Below are positions 18,334 through 26,921 of a DNA stretch of 64,000 nt, in pieces (positions within the stretch are counted from its first letter, which is position 1; the number at the start of each line of letters is the position of its first letter). Source of the DNA: Herbaspirillum sp. RV1423 (lineage in GTDB: Bacteria > Pseudomonadota > Gammaproteobacteria > Burkholderiales > Burkholderiaceae_D). The position numbers were made by a program, and so were the translations under genes. The DNA lies in assembly GCF_000577615.1 (NCBI RefSeq), contig NZ_CBXX010000038.1, positions 20,891-84,890 of the forward strand, given 5' to 3'. Under the pieces are notes generated by a model. It was not told where the DNA came from. It searched no databases and saw only the letters and a list, made by a program, of their open reading frames with translations.

Positions 18334-19094
18334 TCGTGTTTTGCCTTTTCGATTTCAGCCTGCAGACGGACTGCTGGTACATATCCAGGAATAACCCGGC
18401 CGCTGGACAGCACAATTGCTGGTGTGCCCAGCAGCTGATATTTTTCACCCACGGCCAGGTTTCGCAGAATTGGATTGTCGCAATGTGCCGGCTTCAGTTC
18501 AGCACCTGTGTCTTTCTTATTTCGGAACATTTGCGGCACAGGCTTTCCACCAGCCGTTGTTGCGCCTGCTTCAGCTGTGCGGCCTACGTAGTTATGCCAT
18601 GCAGCAGCGCGGTCGTTTGAGCACCAAATGCTTTCTGAGACATTAGCCGCGTTGGGATGCAAGCTCACCAGGGGGAAGGGGAAGATATAGATTGTGACGC
18701 CCTGCAGCTTGTCGAACTCACGTTCCAACTGTCGGCAGTAAGGGCAATCAGGATCTGAGAAGACGTAGATCTTATCGGGGCCATTCCCAAATTTGATAGC
18801 GTCCTTGAGATTCAATTCGCTAACTGGAACTTTCGGCCGGCCAGATTCCCGCAGCTCTTGGGTAATTGACCGATTTTTCACCAGGTCGATGACCTCACCG
18901 TTGATGAGGATGGACAGATCTTCATTGACGAACAAAATTTCGCCACCTTGAACGACCGAATAGAAATTGGCAAAAGCCTTTTCGACCTTTGCCCCTTGCG
19001 TTTGCGGAAATCGTTTATGCAAATCATTCAGAAAGTCTGCTCTGGCTGCTGTGGATGCCAGTAATGCCAACATGAGAATCAAGAATTTTTTCAT
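18330..19094 (-). CDS. DsbC-family thiol:disulfide interchange protein
   Basis: A 254-aa periplasmic disulfide isomerase. Signal peptide (ASTAARA), N-terminal dimerisation domain (about residues 22-85), then a thioredoxin domain with active site CPYC in DPDCPYCRQLEREF and cis-Pro region LLGTPAIVL. DsbC homologues are common in F-type loci, where they mature the Cys-rich TraU, TraH and TraN. It sits between a zinc-ribbon membrane protein and a helical protein, overlapping the latter by 4 bp. Confidence 0.87.
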   Translation of the reverse strand: MKKFLILMLALLASTAARADFLNDLHKRFPQTQGAKVEKAFANFYSVVQGGEILFVNEDLSILINGEVIDLVKNRSITQELRESGRPKVPVSELNLKDAIKFGNGPDKIYVFSDPDCPYCRQLEREFDKLQGVTIYIFPFPLVSLHPNAANVSESIWCSNDRAAAWHNYVGRTAEAGATTAGGKPVPQMFRNKKDTGAELKPAHCDNPILRNLAVGEKYQLLGTPAIVLSSGRVIPGYVPAVRLQAEIEKAKHE

Positions 19095-19097
19095 TTT

Positions 19098-19796
19098 TCA
19101 ATTGCTTTCGTTGAGGTGGATGTCTACGCCCTTGGCGTGAGGCGGTTTGTGTAATTCAGTTTCGATTTCAAATTTTGTGAAAGGCCCGTTGGGATGCGCG
19201 TATTGAGTACTTTCGATCACAACGTCTTTTGCCGTAGAACCCGGCCATTTGAGTCGCAAATCCGGATACGGGGTGTTTGGGTCGCCATGATTGGTCAACT
19301 TGAGATGAATGCGTGCTGTCGCGTTCTTACCCTTCCCTTCAACGACTGCAGTTAGATTGCTGATCTCGATGTTCCTAACACCAGTCAAATCTCTTTCTTG
19401 TTTTTTTTCTGCTTGTTTAACTAGCGCTGGTGGCTCAGCAGCCTTTGCCGATGAAGAAGTACTTTCCTCGCCGCTTTTTTCAGCAGCTGGCATGGCGGCT
19501 AACTTCACCACTGGAGGCTTTTTCGGTTGGTAGAGAGTCAGAAATGCCATGCCGCCAAAAAAAGCAACGACGAGTCCAATTGCAAATATTAAATTCGCTC
19601 GTGGGGGCGAGTATTTCCCTTTAGCTGTGGACCCATTTGCATCATGTGGCTCTTCTCCAGCCTGGGGCGGCACTTCATCACGATATCTATAAACGGATAC
19701 ACCGCATGTTTGACAAGGAAACTTGAATGTCTCCTCATCAAATGTCATTTGGTTTGTATGCCCGTTTGAGCATCGATATGCATCTTTTGTCTTCAA
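19098..19796 (-). CDS. Membrane protein with N-terminal zinc ribbon
   Basis: A 232-aa protein with an N-terminal C-x(n)-C..CQTC zinc ribbon (residues about 9-36), an acidic linker, one membrane helix (about 70-90), a charged Lys/Glu/Ala-rich stalk, and a C-terminal beta-rich domain with NLTAVVEGKGKNATARIHLKLTN split by linkers. The last part resembles DUF3426-like beta domains. The function is unknown; topology suggests a cytoplasmic sensor end and an extracytoplasmic binding domain. Confidence 0.6.
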   Translation of the reverse strand: MKTKDAYRCSNGHTNQMTFDEETFKFPCQTCGVSVYRYRDEVPPQAGEEPHDANGSTAKGKYSPPRANLIFAIGLVVAFFGGMAFLTLYQPKKPPVVKLAAMPAAEKSGEESTSSSAKAAEPPALVKQAEKKQERDLTGVRNIEISNLTAVVEGKGKNATARIHLKLTNHGDPNTPYPDLRLKWPGSTAKDVVIESTQYAHPNGPFTKFEIETELHKPPHAKGVDIHLNESN

Positions 19797-19807
19797 GGTA
19801 TCGCCTG

Positions 19808-20140
19808 TCAGAAGTAGTTATTTATGACAATCACGGCGTATATCGCTGTGACAATTGCAAGAGGCACCAAAACCAATTTTGTATGCCGGGCTGCTGCCGT
19901 TCGTAGGTAAATCCACGTCAGAACGATGGCCGCAACTTTGGTGAACGTCACTGCGGCCAATATGCCGACATGGGATGCCAGAAAAGAAATAACGATGTTT
20001 TGTTCCTGGCGGCCCATGTGTATCCCGCGAACCGTGCTGTCCCAATCGGCCAGCTGTAGGCATGCCAGCAACAAAAATAGAGCGCGAACCGGCAGATCCT
20101 GATGCTTATCTGCTGGCGTGGGAGCGATGATTTGGTTCAA
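19808..20140 (-). CDS. Three-helix membrane protein, first gene of the transfer region
   Basis: A 110-aa integral membrane protein with about three helices; the DWDSTVRGIHMG segment between helices 1 and 2 is reminiscent of DUF5658. Role unknown. It is the promoter-proximal gene of the leftward transfer cluster, 12 bp before the zinc-ribbon gene. Confidence 0.55.
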   Translation of the reverse strand: MNQIIAPTPADKHQDLPVRALFLLLACLQLADWDSTVRGIHMGRQEQNIVISFLASHVGILAAVTFTKVAAIVLTWIYLRTAAARHTKLVLVPLAIVTAIYAVIVINNYF

Positions 20141-20210
20141 AACGGTCCTTTCAACGATGAAATAACGCTGATTTAAATTCTAATTTAAAACTGTTCCCTA
20201 GTAAATTTAA

Positions 20211-20240
20211 ATCAGTGAAATCGTTTATTTAAATTTTAAG
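20211..20240 (-). promoter_or_regulatory. Shared transfer-locus promoter element, copy 1
   Basis: Matches 14441-14470 at 25 of 30 positions. It lies about 70 bp upstream of the first gene of the leftward cluster and overlaps one arm of a 12-bp inverted repeat, as expected of an operator or promoter. Confidence 0.5.
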
Positions 20241-20358
20241 ATCGTTTAAATTTCGTGCATTTATAAGTTGCTCAGTAATCTTTAATGGGTTAATATTTAC
20301 TCATGGTCTTGTTCATGGCCAACGCCTCGGCAGTACGGTGAGCAGACCGGGAGGCGAA

Positions 20359-20376
20359 AATTTCGCATGCGAAATT
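20359..20376. promoter_or_regulatory. 18-bp palindrome AATTTCGCATGCGAAATT upstream of the partition operon
   Basis: A perfect 18-bp palindrome 29 bp before the first gene of the operon that encodes ParA, ParB and a KorA-like repressor. An identical copy is at 52053-52070. In RK2, KorA binds short palindromes at promoters including that of its own operon; a KorA-type operator or a ParB-binding parS are both plausible. Confidence 0.6.
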
Positions 20377-20404
20377 CGAACCCATCATTGACAGGAGAAC
20401 TTCT

Positions 20405-20854
20405 ATGGCGCCAACTTTGTATTCGCGCATCTACAGCAGGTTGTCAGACCTGATCCCCTCTTTTGCTTTAATTACCCAGGCAGGAGCCATGTATGCAGCG
20501 CCGCGTCAGAAGGACGACATGGCGTTGTTTTGTGTCGTGACGCCGACTGCACCAGGTATTGCAAGAGTTGAAATCGCCCATGACCAGGTGACATCCAGCC
20601 AGGCTTATTCGGAGCCTTGGATGATTTTCGAGGTCGATCATTTATCAGCAACCGCTGAACTCATTGGGTTCACTGATGAGCGTGTGTATTACAAAAAGGT
20701 AGCCCTAGATGACCAGCTCAACCGTCAACGCACGTCGTTGAATGTGTACGCTGTGAACTGGCTGGCTTGCTTCATCAATCTGCATTTTCAATTTGCTTTG
20801 GCACCAAATACCTCACCTATTCCATCCGCCGAAATAACGGCGATGGCCATCTAA
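20405..20854 (+). CDS. Hypothetical protein, first gene of the partition operon
   Basis: A 149-aa soluble protein; AGGAG precedes the ATG at good spacing. The EPWMIFEVDHLSATAELIGFTDE stretch suggests a small alpha/beta fold, perhaps like plasmid DUF6908 proteins, but I cannot confirm this. It is followed by parA after 14 bp. Confidence 0.55.
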   Translation: MAPTLYSRIYSRLSDLIPSFALITQAGAMYAAPRQKDDMALFCVVTPTAPGIARVEIAHDQVTSSQAYSEPWMIFEVDHLSATAELIGFTDERVYYKKVALDDQLNRQRTSLNVYAVNWLACFINLHFQFALAPNTSPIPSAEITAMAI

Positions 20855-20868
20855 TACGGACACGTACC

Positions 20869-21759
20869 ATGCATACACAATCGAAGACTGGTAAGAAGAT
20901 GAAAGTCATTGCTTTTGCGATTCAAAAGGGTGGCCAAGGGAAAACTAAGATCGCTCTTCATGGCGGATTTTGGGGATTGGAAGTCGGCAAGCGGGTCGTG
21001 TTCCTTGACCTTGACCCGCAGAACGCGAGGGCTAAACTTAACAACGAATCGTTGGTAGATACGCAGCAGACAGCAGCGATCGGCAACTTGAGCGGGACAT
21101 TGCTCGATTTGGCTAAGTTGAACGGTTACGAGATCCCTGCAGACGGCGCAACTGCTAGTTGGCTGTTTGAAGCAGAAGACCAGCGCAAGCCTGTTTTTTT
21201 TGAAGAAAACGGTGCACTTATCCAGGTCGATTCTCAGCTGGCCTCACTGAATTTCGATGTGAACACATTCCCGGAAAAGATGGCGATCGCCAGGGCAAAA
21301 TTTGATGCTCTTGCGAACGATTTTGACGTCTGCATTATCGATACAGGTCCTGGAAATCTATATCCACTCATCGTTGCACTTGGCCTCAGCGATCATGTGA
21401 TCGCACCCTGCACAATGGATGACAATGCTATTGCGGGCTTGGATTCGCTGACAGCAAATGTGTTGGAGGTTCGAAAAGCCAGTGGTATGAATTTTGACTT
21501 GGCGCCGCTGGGCATTCTGCCGAACAAGATCAATCGGGCCCGCTCACGTCATATGCAAAGCCTCAATGCTTTGCGAAAAACTTCAGCGTGGAAAAATCAC
21601 GTGTTACCAGTTGAACTGTTCGACCGCGGCGCTATTGAAGAATCAAGTACGCGGCCGGTTTGGCGGACACAACGTGGTGAGACAAGCAGCAGCGCGGCCG
21701 CAACCGAAATGGTAAAGGCATGCATGTACATCTACAAAATGGTTGGTTTGGGAGATTAA
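20869..21759 (+). CDS. parA: Partition ATPase ParA
   Basis: A 296-aa Walker-type partition ATPase from ATG 20869; ATG 20899 (MKVIAF) directly before the Walker box is an alternative. The deviant Walker A is KGGQGKTK, Walker A' VVFLDLDPQ, Walker B CIIDTGPGN. There is no N-terminal HTH, so it resembles small ParA/IncC-type proteins. It works with ParB, 5 bp downstream, to segregate the plasmid. Confidence 0.9.
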   Translation: MHTQSKTGKKMKVIAFAIQKGGQGKTKIALHGGFWGLEVGKRVVFLDLDPQNARAKLNNESLVDTQQTAAIGNLSGTLLDLAKLNGYEIPADGATASWLFEAEDQRKPVFFEENGALIQVDSQLASLNFDVNTFPEKMAIARAKFDALANDFDVCIIDTGPGNLYPLIVALGLSDHVIAPCTMDDNAIAGLDSLTANVLEVRKASGMNFDLAPLGILPNKINRARSRHMQSLNALRKTSAWKNHVLPVELFDRGAIEESSTRPVWRTQRGETSSSAAATEMVKACMYIYKMVGLGD

Positions 21760-21763
21760 TGCC

Positions 21764-23107
21764 ATGAACGCAAAAGCACCTACAACGAAGCCGAAGAAGC
21801 CGCTGAACTTTGAGAAGTACAGCGGGGCAGCGGAAGCCTTAAACGCGATTACTGAAGCAAAGGAAAAGGCGGACGGTAGAGCGCCACTGAACATGATCGA
21901 TCGCGATGATCAGGTTCGCAAGAAATTCGATATCGAGTCGCTTAAGTTACTTGCTAAGGACTTTGACGAAAACGGTGTATTACAGCCTGTGTTACTCAAA
22001 AGGAAACCAGATAACCGTTTTAAGCTGATTGCTGGTGAGCGGCGCTATCTTGCAGCTGAAATTGGTAATCTGGAGGATATCCCCTACAGACTTGTTCCCG
22101 ATGATGCGGACGATCTCGCTATTCGGAAGATTCAAGTTTCAGAGAACGAGAAGCGTGAGAGCCTGACACCGTATGAGCGAACTATGGGTGTTGCAGAAGA
22201 CGTAGCAAAGTACGGCAATGAAGTCGCACTCCAAATCTGGGGCCATTCCGCATCCTGGATCAGCAAGCGCGCTGCCGCGGCCCGATTGCCGGCGCCGATC
22301 ATCGCCCTGCTACGTGATGATGTGATCACCGATCTGGAGATGTTGAATAGCCTGAATAACATCTTCATGCTAGACGAAAAAGAGTTCTCTGCAATCGTTG
22401 GCGACATCGAGGACGGTACTAGTTCATACAATCGTGACCAGCTGCGCGACAAGGAAACGCTGATTAAAGAACGTATTCAGCGCCAGTCGGAGAAACCTCT
22501 TGGTGGTGCAAAAACTACGCGCCCCGCTGCAAAATCAATGGTGGCGGCGGCAGGAGCTGGGAAGCCAAATTCTGGCAAGCAGCCAGGTCTGCCTGTTGCC
22601 CAGGACAATGCAGGCGAGAAGGAATCTCTTGATAATGTTTCGCATGGAGCCGGAGCTGTTACACCAGGTTCTAAGTCCAAAGCGGTGCCTGCGACCGAGC
22701 CTGTAGCGTCGCCATTCCAGCTCGCCAAGAATGCAGGTCCGACTCGTGAGAGCGTTGAGCGCCGGCTTAAGATCTTGCGCGAAGAGATGTATCACTGGGG
22801 CTTGGCAAACCAAAAGCAATTCCTGGAGATTCAGGATCTTGTCGGCACTCTCGGAGCAATGGACGGGAATGATGAGCAATTGGAAAATTGGGTGAAGTGG
22901 GCTGGCTTTCAGTCGATCGTTCTTCCCCTTGTGGCCGTGCTTGGAGATAAGACCAGCGAAATCTTCCTGCGCCGTCTCGCTGCAGATCTGAAGAAGACCG
23001 GTGCTGGCCCATTGTGGGATGCTCTCCACCCTATCATCGATGCCAAAGGTGGTACTGATGCCAAGCGTGACGAAACGCCAGATATGCCGGCAGGATGGCG
23101 CCTCTAA
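21764..23107 (+). CDS. parB: Partition protein ParB (Spo0J/KorB family)
   Basis: A 447-aa protein starting at ATG 21764 after GGGAG. The N-terminal ParB/sulfiredoxin-like domain includes KLIAGERRYLAAEIG and VSENEKRESLTPYERTMG (CTP-binding and clamp regions in this family), followed by the central HTH (about residues 150-210, IWGHSASWISKRAAAARLP), a Pro/Ala/Gly-rich linker and a C-terminal region. It should bind a centromere site; the palindromes at 20359 and 52053 are candidates. Confidence 0.88.
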   Translation: MNAKAPTTKPKKPLNFEKYSGAAEALNAITEAKEKADGRAPLNMIDRDDQVRKKFDIESLKLLAKDFDENGVLQPVLLKRKPDNRFKLIAGERRYLAAEIGNLEDIPYRLVPDDADDLAIRKIQVSENEKRESLTPYERTMGVAEDVAKYGNEVALQIWGHSASWISKRAAAARLPAPIIALLRDDVITDLEMLNSLNNIFMLDEKEFSAIVGDIEDGTSSYNRDQLRDKETLIKERIQRQSEKPLGGAKTTRPAAKSMVAAAGAGKPNSGKQPGLPVAQDNAGEKESLDNVSHGAGAVTPGSKSKAVPATEPVASPFQLAKNAGPTRESVERRLKILREEMYHWGLANQKQFLEIQDLVGTLGAMDGNDEQLENWVKWAGFQSIVLPLVAVLGDKTSEIFLRRLAADLKKTGAGPLWDALHPIIDAKGGTDAKRDETPDMPAGWRL

Positions 23108-23159
23108 ACCGCCTCCGTATGCCCTCCTGGTGGGGGGCAGTCTTCAACATGGATCAAGC

Positions 23160-23558
23160 ATGACTATGAAAATTCGCCGCATGACACAGGAGGCTTTCGA
23201 GAAAGCCGTCGCGAAGTTCGTCTACGGCACTGGCAAACGCAGCCGGCCATTTGCACAGCTGACCCTCGATATGGCAAAACAGGTCCTTGTTGATGGGCGG
23301 CCAGCTATTGAAGTCGCCAGGGAGAATGGTAAACATCCACCAGCCCTTTTTTCCGCTCTGGAAAAAATTACGAACGCTTGCGATGCGACCGATGAATCGC
23401 TTGTAAAAGTCGAATTGACCTTACCAGGTTCGCTTGCAGAGGCGCTGCAACAGTTTTCAGAAACCTATGAGAGCAAGTTAGACCATCCTGAGTCGCAAGC
23501 AATCTTAAGCCGTATTTTGATGGACTTAAAATTTGCTTCCCGCAAACTGCAAGAGTAG
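23160..23558 (+). CDS. KorA/TrfB-like transcriptional repressor, 3' end altered by transposon A
   Basis: A 132-aa DNA-binding protein. The core LTLDMAKQVLVDGRPAIEVARENGKHPPALFSALEKI aligns by eye with RP4 KorA (LVDGKPQATFATSLGLTRGAVSQAV), the HTH that reads short palindromes. ATG at 23160 or 23166. A KorA-type gene following parA/parB recalls the RK2 central control operon. Its TAG stop is completed by the first G of the left end of transposon A, so the native C-terminus is probably different and should continue beyond the far end of that element, outside the window. Confidence 0.72.
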   Translation: MTMKIRRMTQEAFEKAVAKFVYGTGKRSRPFAQLTLDMAKQVLVDGRPAIEVARENGKHPPALFSALEKITNACDATDESLVKVELTLPGSLAEALQQFSETYESKLDHPESQAILSRILMDLKFASRKLQE

Positions 23559-23594
23559 GGGTCCTTTTGATTGTCGTGCAATATACGACGGTAG
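23558..23594 (+). repeat. Left terminal inverted repeat of transposon A
   Basis: GGGGTCCTTTTGATT...ACGACGGTAG, matching the reverse complement of 63964-64000 at 30 of 37 positions. The GGGG start and GACGGTA inner end resemble IS1071-branch ends. Confidence 0.82.
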
Positions 23595-23863
23595 CCATCT
23601 CTAGCAGTCACGCGGCTTTCAACGGCGTCGCCTTCAAAATGCCCATATAAATCAAGCACTTGCTGTCTGGTCGCTGTCCATCTATTTTCCTGCCTTTCCG
23701 TAGCTCATTCTGGCACTCTCCCTCTTGCGAACGATTAAACGGCCCGTTTTACCGCGATAATAATAGTTATCTTGTTTTTAATGATTAAAAACATATGTTT
23801 AAACCTTACATTACGTTAGATTTCGATTTATTATAAAGGCGAATTCCCCTCAAGGAGCCGCCC
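23595..23863. other. Intergenic region of transposon A: possible resolution site
   Basis: No gene seen. The last 110 bp are AT-rich and hold a 12-bp palindrome AAACATATGTTT (23789-23800) 63 bp before the KfrA/TnpT-like start. This is where an autoregulatory operator or a tyrosine-recombinase core site would be expected. Confidence 0.4.
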
Positions 23864-24817
23864 ATGCCCCGTCCCGCCATCGCCACACCCGAACAGATTC
23901 GTTCGACCATCCTCTCCATGCTCACTGACGCGCATGATGCAGCTCCCGCCTCACGGGAGCGTTTTCGCCGCGTGGTGTCCGTGCGTAAGCTTCAGGCACG
24001 GCTGGGTGGTGGCGATCCGGCCGCACTCGGACGTGCCATCAACGCGGTCGAAGCCGAAGTCGTTGCAGCCGGCATCGATCAAATCGCGATTCCTGAGCTT
24101 CCACCTGATGTCTCAGACCTGATGCGCCAGTTATGGCAGGCCGCCGTCGGCGTCCAACTCGACGAAGTCGCCAAGCTCAAACGCGAGGCGATGGATGTCG
24201 CCGAGAACGCCAAGGCGGCAATGAACGACTCGGCGCTGCGCGTTGAGGTGCTCAAGGCGGAATTGTCCGAACTGCGCGGCTTGCTGGCCGCACGTGATAC
24301 GGACCTCGCGCAAGCACGTGCCGACCGCGGTGCATTGAGTCAGCAACTACAAGCCTTACAGGCCGAACATGAGGCCCTGCGCGAAGCATTGGCTGCGGCC
24401 CATACACACACCACTGCACAGCAACAAGTACATGCGAAGAGTCTGGCCGAGACGCAACAACGTTACGACGGCCTGTCGAAACAGTTAATGCAGGAAACGG
24501 CACAGCAGCGTCAGGCACTGCAGCAAGAACAAAACCGAATCGGCTCCCAACTGAAATTTGCTGAACGGCGTATCGCGACGCTTGAGGAAGCCATCGCGGA
24601 GGCGCAACGCGAGACAGTCCATGAGCGAGACCAGCGACAAGCGGCTGTCGGGGAGGCAAACGCCCTCAAGGCCATCAACGCGAGCCAGCGCGTCCAGCTC
24701 GACGAAATCGTACGGGCGACTCTGGCACCACCGCCAGCGCCGAAACAGCGAGCCCCTCGTACTGTTGCCTCGAAGACCATATCTAAAGGCGCCGGCGTGC
24801 GCAAGACGAAGCCATGA
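23864..24817 (+). CDS. KfrA/TnpT-like coiled-coil DNA-binding protein of transposon A
   Basis: A 317-aa protein with the KfrA_N-type DNA-binding domain (residues 1-75, with VSVRKLQARLGGGDPAALGRAI), then a long Ala/Glu/Gln-rich coiled coil (about 90-285) and a short basic tail (VRKTKP). KfrA proteins are plasmid-encoded autoregulators; TnpT proteins of Tn4651-type transposons have a similar build and help their partner recombinase resolve cointegrates. The ATGA overlap with the following recombinase gene favours the second role here. A strong AAGGAGC precedes the ATG. Confidence 0.82.
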   Translation: MPRPAIATPEQIRSTILSMLTDAHDAAPASRERFRRVVSVRKLQARLGGGDPAALGRAINAVEAEVVAAGIDQIAIPELPPDVSDLMRQLWQAAVGVQLDEVAKLKREAMDVAENAKAAMNDSALRVEVLKAELSELRGLLAARDTDLAQARADRGALSQQLQALQAEHEALREALAAAHTHTTAQQQVHAKSLAETQQRYDGLSKQLMQETAQQRQALQQEQNRIGSQLKFAERRIATLEEAIAEAQRETVHERDQRQAAVGEANALKAINASQRVQLDEIVRATLAPPPAPKQRAPRTVASKTISKGAGVRKTKP

Positions 24818-24895
24818 CCACGATCTGGATCGACCACGGTGTCACACCTCCGGTGCCGGTACCTGTGGAGGTCGACGCCGCGCTGGCTTATCTTG
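24814..24895 (+). pseudogene. 5' fragment of a tyrosine recombinase gene, cut by transposon B
   Basis: ATG at 24814 overlaps the KfrA/TnpT-like stop. The frame runs 27 codons to ...AALAYL and then enters the left end of transposon B, where an accidental TGA follows. Removing B and one TCTTG copy joins it in frame to 55784 (LGHVLGHPCYERW... then MKRSFASLGEAK at 55831), restoring an intact recombinase of about 497 aa. Confidence 0.85.
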
Positions 24896-24932
24896 GGGGA
24901 AACTGAGCAAACGGAGAAATTTGTACTTTAAG
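24896..24932 (+). repeat. Left terminal inverted repeat of transposon B
   Basis: GGGGAAACTGAGCAAACGG...TGTACTTTAAG; pairs with 55741-55778. It is more diverged at the inner end (CTTTAAG instead of CGCTAAG). Confidence 0.83.
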
Positions 24933-25295
24933 CCTTTTGGATCTATGGCTACCCTATTCGATGATGCCGCGGTTATTAAGAGCACTGGTTAAATACTGTT
25001 CTGCCGCATACGCTGGGAAAGATCCTCTGCCCTCTCACGTCATTCGCTATATGAGGGTCGGCCGGGATTCCTGAAATTTTGGCCAAAAACCTCCTAAGCC
25101 ATTGATTGAAAAAGCTTTTTCAATCTATCGCCAACGTCCCGTATATTTTCTTTCTGAATCCACGCGCTGAATCGGCCTCTCCCGCCTTGGGCATCCGGGT
25201 GCCACAGGTACAGTCAAAAAAAGCCCCGCGCGAGGCGGGGCTGTGAATTACCAGTGGAAGATCGGCACTGGCAAGGGGTTCTGTTTGGCATATTG
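24933..25295. other. Non-coding left edge of transposon B cargo
   Basis: About 360 bp with no supported gene between B's left repeat and the chemoreceptor stop. The only clear structure is the terminator at 25216-25242. Confidence 0.6.
25216..25242 (-). terminator. Intrinsic terminator of the chemoreceptor gene
   Basis: An 8-bp GC-rich stem (AGCCCCGC / GCGGGGCT) with loop GCGAG, followed on the minus strand by seven T residues. It lies 54 bp past the chemoreceptor stop. Confidence 0.85.
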
Positions 25296-26921
25296 CTAGC
25301 TGAGCAGTCCTACGGGCAGCGGCGTGATATCCATGTGATTGCCTACCACGCTTGTAGTAGCCGCGGAAACGCGGCGGAAATCGCTGCCACTGAGCTTGAA
25401 GATGCCGACTGTCCGCTGTAGACGGCTGGACTGTTCCTGCAGCGATTGTGCTGCTGCGGCGGCCTCTTCCACTAGGGCAGCGTTCTGCTGCGTCACTTCG
25501 TCCATCTGGACGATGGCCTGATTGATCTGCTCGATACCATCACTTTGTTCGCCACTGGCGGCAGTAATTTCGGCCACCACATCGGTCACCCGCTTGACGC
25601 TGGCCACCACCTCGCTCATGGTCGCACCGGCCTGCTCTACGAGACGGCTGCCATTTTCCACGCGCTCGACCGAAGTATCGATCAGTGACTTGATTTCTTT
25701 GGCTGCGGCAGCGCTGCGCTGTGCCAGAGTACGTACTTCGGAGGCCACAACAGCGAATCCGCGTCCTTGCTCGCCAGCCCGCGCCGCTTCTACGGCCGCA
25801 TTCAAGGCCAAGATGTTGGTCTGGAAAGCGATGCCATCGATGACCGTGATGATATCCACGATCTTGCGCGATGCTTCGTTGATCTCACCCATGGTTTGTA
25901 CCACCTGCCCGACAACGCTGCCGCCCTGCACGGCCACCTCTGAGGCAGTGGCTGCCAGGCTGTTGGCCTGGCGGGCGTTGTCGGCATTCTGCTTGACCGT
26001 GGAGGTCAGCTCTTCCATTGCCGAAGCAGTTTCTTCTAGAGCGCCAGCCTGTTCTTCAGTGCGCGAGGAAAGGTCCAGGTTGCCGGAGGCAATTTCGGAA
26101 GATGCAGTGTTGATCGTGTCACTGCCCGAACGTACCTCGCTGACGATACGGTGCAGGTTGTCATTCATGGACTTGAGCGAGGCCAGCAGCATGCCGGTTT
26201 CGTCCTTGCTAGTCTCACCGATTTGTACCGTCAGGTCGCCTTGCGCCACAGCGCTGGCCACGTCCACTGCTTCATTAAGCGGACGGGTGATGGATCGCGT
26301 GACCCACCAGGCAGCAATGATGCATAAGACGATGGCGACCCCGGACAGGCTCAGCATCAAGGTTATCGCCGAAGCGGCAGTCTGGTTGCTCTCGGCGACA
26401 CCTTGCTCCATAAGCGACTTCTGCAGCGACACAAACTGGTCGAGCACCTGGAAATATTTGTCTTGTGCCGGGATTACCACAGTGAAGAGATGCTCGATAG
26501 CGACATCTTTCTGTTGCTGCTTGATCAGCTCGCGCAGCTTGTCGCGCGGCCCATTGTAGGCCGCACGTGCTTCTTCGACGGCCTTGAAGATATCTCGCCC
26601 CTGCTGGGTCGACAACAGCTTTTCGATCTTGGCCATTGCTTCGGTTGTCTTGGCACTGGCAGCTGCGCTACGATCAAGGTAACGCGTGGCTTCTTCGAGG
26701 TTGCGCCCAAGCAAAGCATTGCGCAGGTTGCGGGCAGCTGCATTGACATTGTCGCGTATATCCCCGGCCAGTGCGATCTTGGCGTAACGATCTTCCACCA
26801 AGATATTGGAGGCCTTACTGATGCTGCTAAGGCTCTGCAAGCCGACACCCGTGATGAGGCACATCACGGCAATGAGTACCGCAAAGCAAGCTGCAAGTCG
26901 TGCGCTGATCTTGATGTTCAT
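25296..26921 (-). CDS. Methyl-accepting chemotaxis protein
   Basis: A 541-aa Tsr-type receptor from ATG 26921 (MNIKIS). Membrane helix 1 about residues 7-32, a four-helix-bundle ligand domain, membrane helix 2 about 190-212, HAMP, then the signalling domain with the hairpin tip [32 protein letters not shown]. No C-terminal NWETF-like tether is present. It signals to CheA/CheW of the host, which are not encoded here. A chemoreceptor is an unusual transposon passenger. It has its own terminator and a long leader region, so it is probably monocistronic. Confidence 0.95.
   Translation of the reverse strand: MNIKISARLAACFAVLIAVMCLITGVGLQSLSSISKASNILVEDRYAKIALAGDIRDNVNAAARNLRNALLGRNLEEATRYLDRSAAASAKTTEAMAKIEKLLSTQQGRDIFKAVEEARAAYNGPRDKLRELIKQQQKDVAIEHLFTVVIPAQDKYFQVLDQFVSLQKSLMEQGVAESNQTAASAITLMLSLSGVAIVLCIIAAWWVTRSITRPLNEAVDVASAVAQGDLTVQIGETSKDETGMLLASLKSMNDNLHRIVSEVRSGSDTINTASSEIASGNLDLSSRTEEQAGALEETASAMEELTSTVKQNADNARQANSLAATASEVAVQGGSVVGQVVQTMGEINEASRKIVDIITVIDGIAFQTNILALNAAVEAARAGEQGRGFAVVASEVRTLAQRSAAAAKEIKSLIDTSVERVENGSRLVEQAGATMSEVVASVKRVTDVVAEITAASGEQSDGIEQINQAIVQMDEVTQQNAALVEEAAAAAQSLQEQSSRLQRTVGIFKLSGSDFRRVSAATTSVVGNHMDITPLPVGLLS

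Larger units (their letters stand above)
20141..20404. promoter_or_regulatory. Divergent control region between transfer and partition operons
   Basis: This 264-bp AT-rich gap separates the leftward transfer cluster from the rightward partition operon. It holds five ATTTAAAT-like motifs, a 12-bp inverted repeat CTGATTTAAATT (20168-20179) / AATTTAAATCAG (20204-20215), the element shared with 14441-14470, and the 18-bp palindrome at 20359. It may carry two divergent promoters and possibly replication or partition sites; no replication gene lies nearby. Confidence 0.5.

Noticed and set aside
20388..20393. TTGACA consensus -35 upstream of the partition operon
   Set aside because: It lies 12 bp before the ATG, leaving no room for a -10 before the gene; the actual promoter should be further upstream.
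25522..26559. A 345-codon plus-strand open frame
   Set aside because: It is antisense to the chemoreceptor, Ser/Thr/Ala-rich, with no ribosome-binding site or family likeness.
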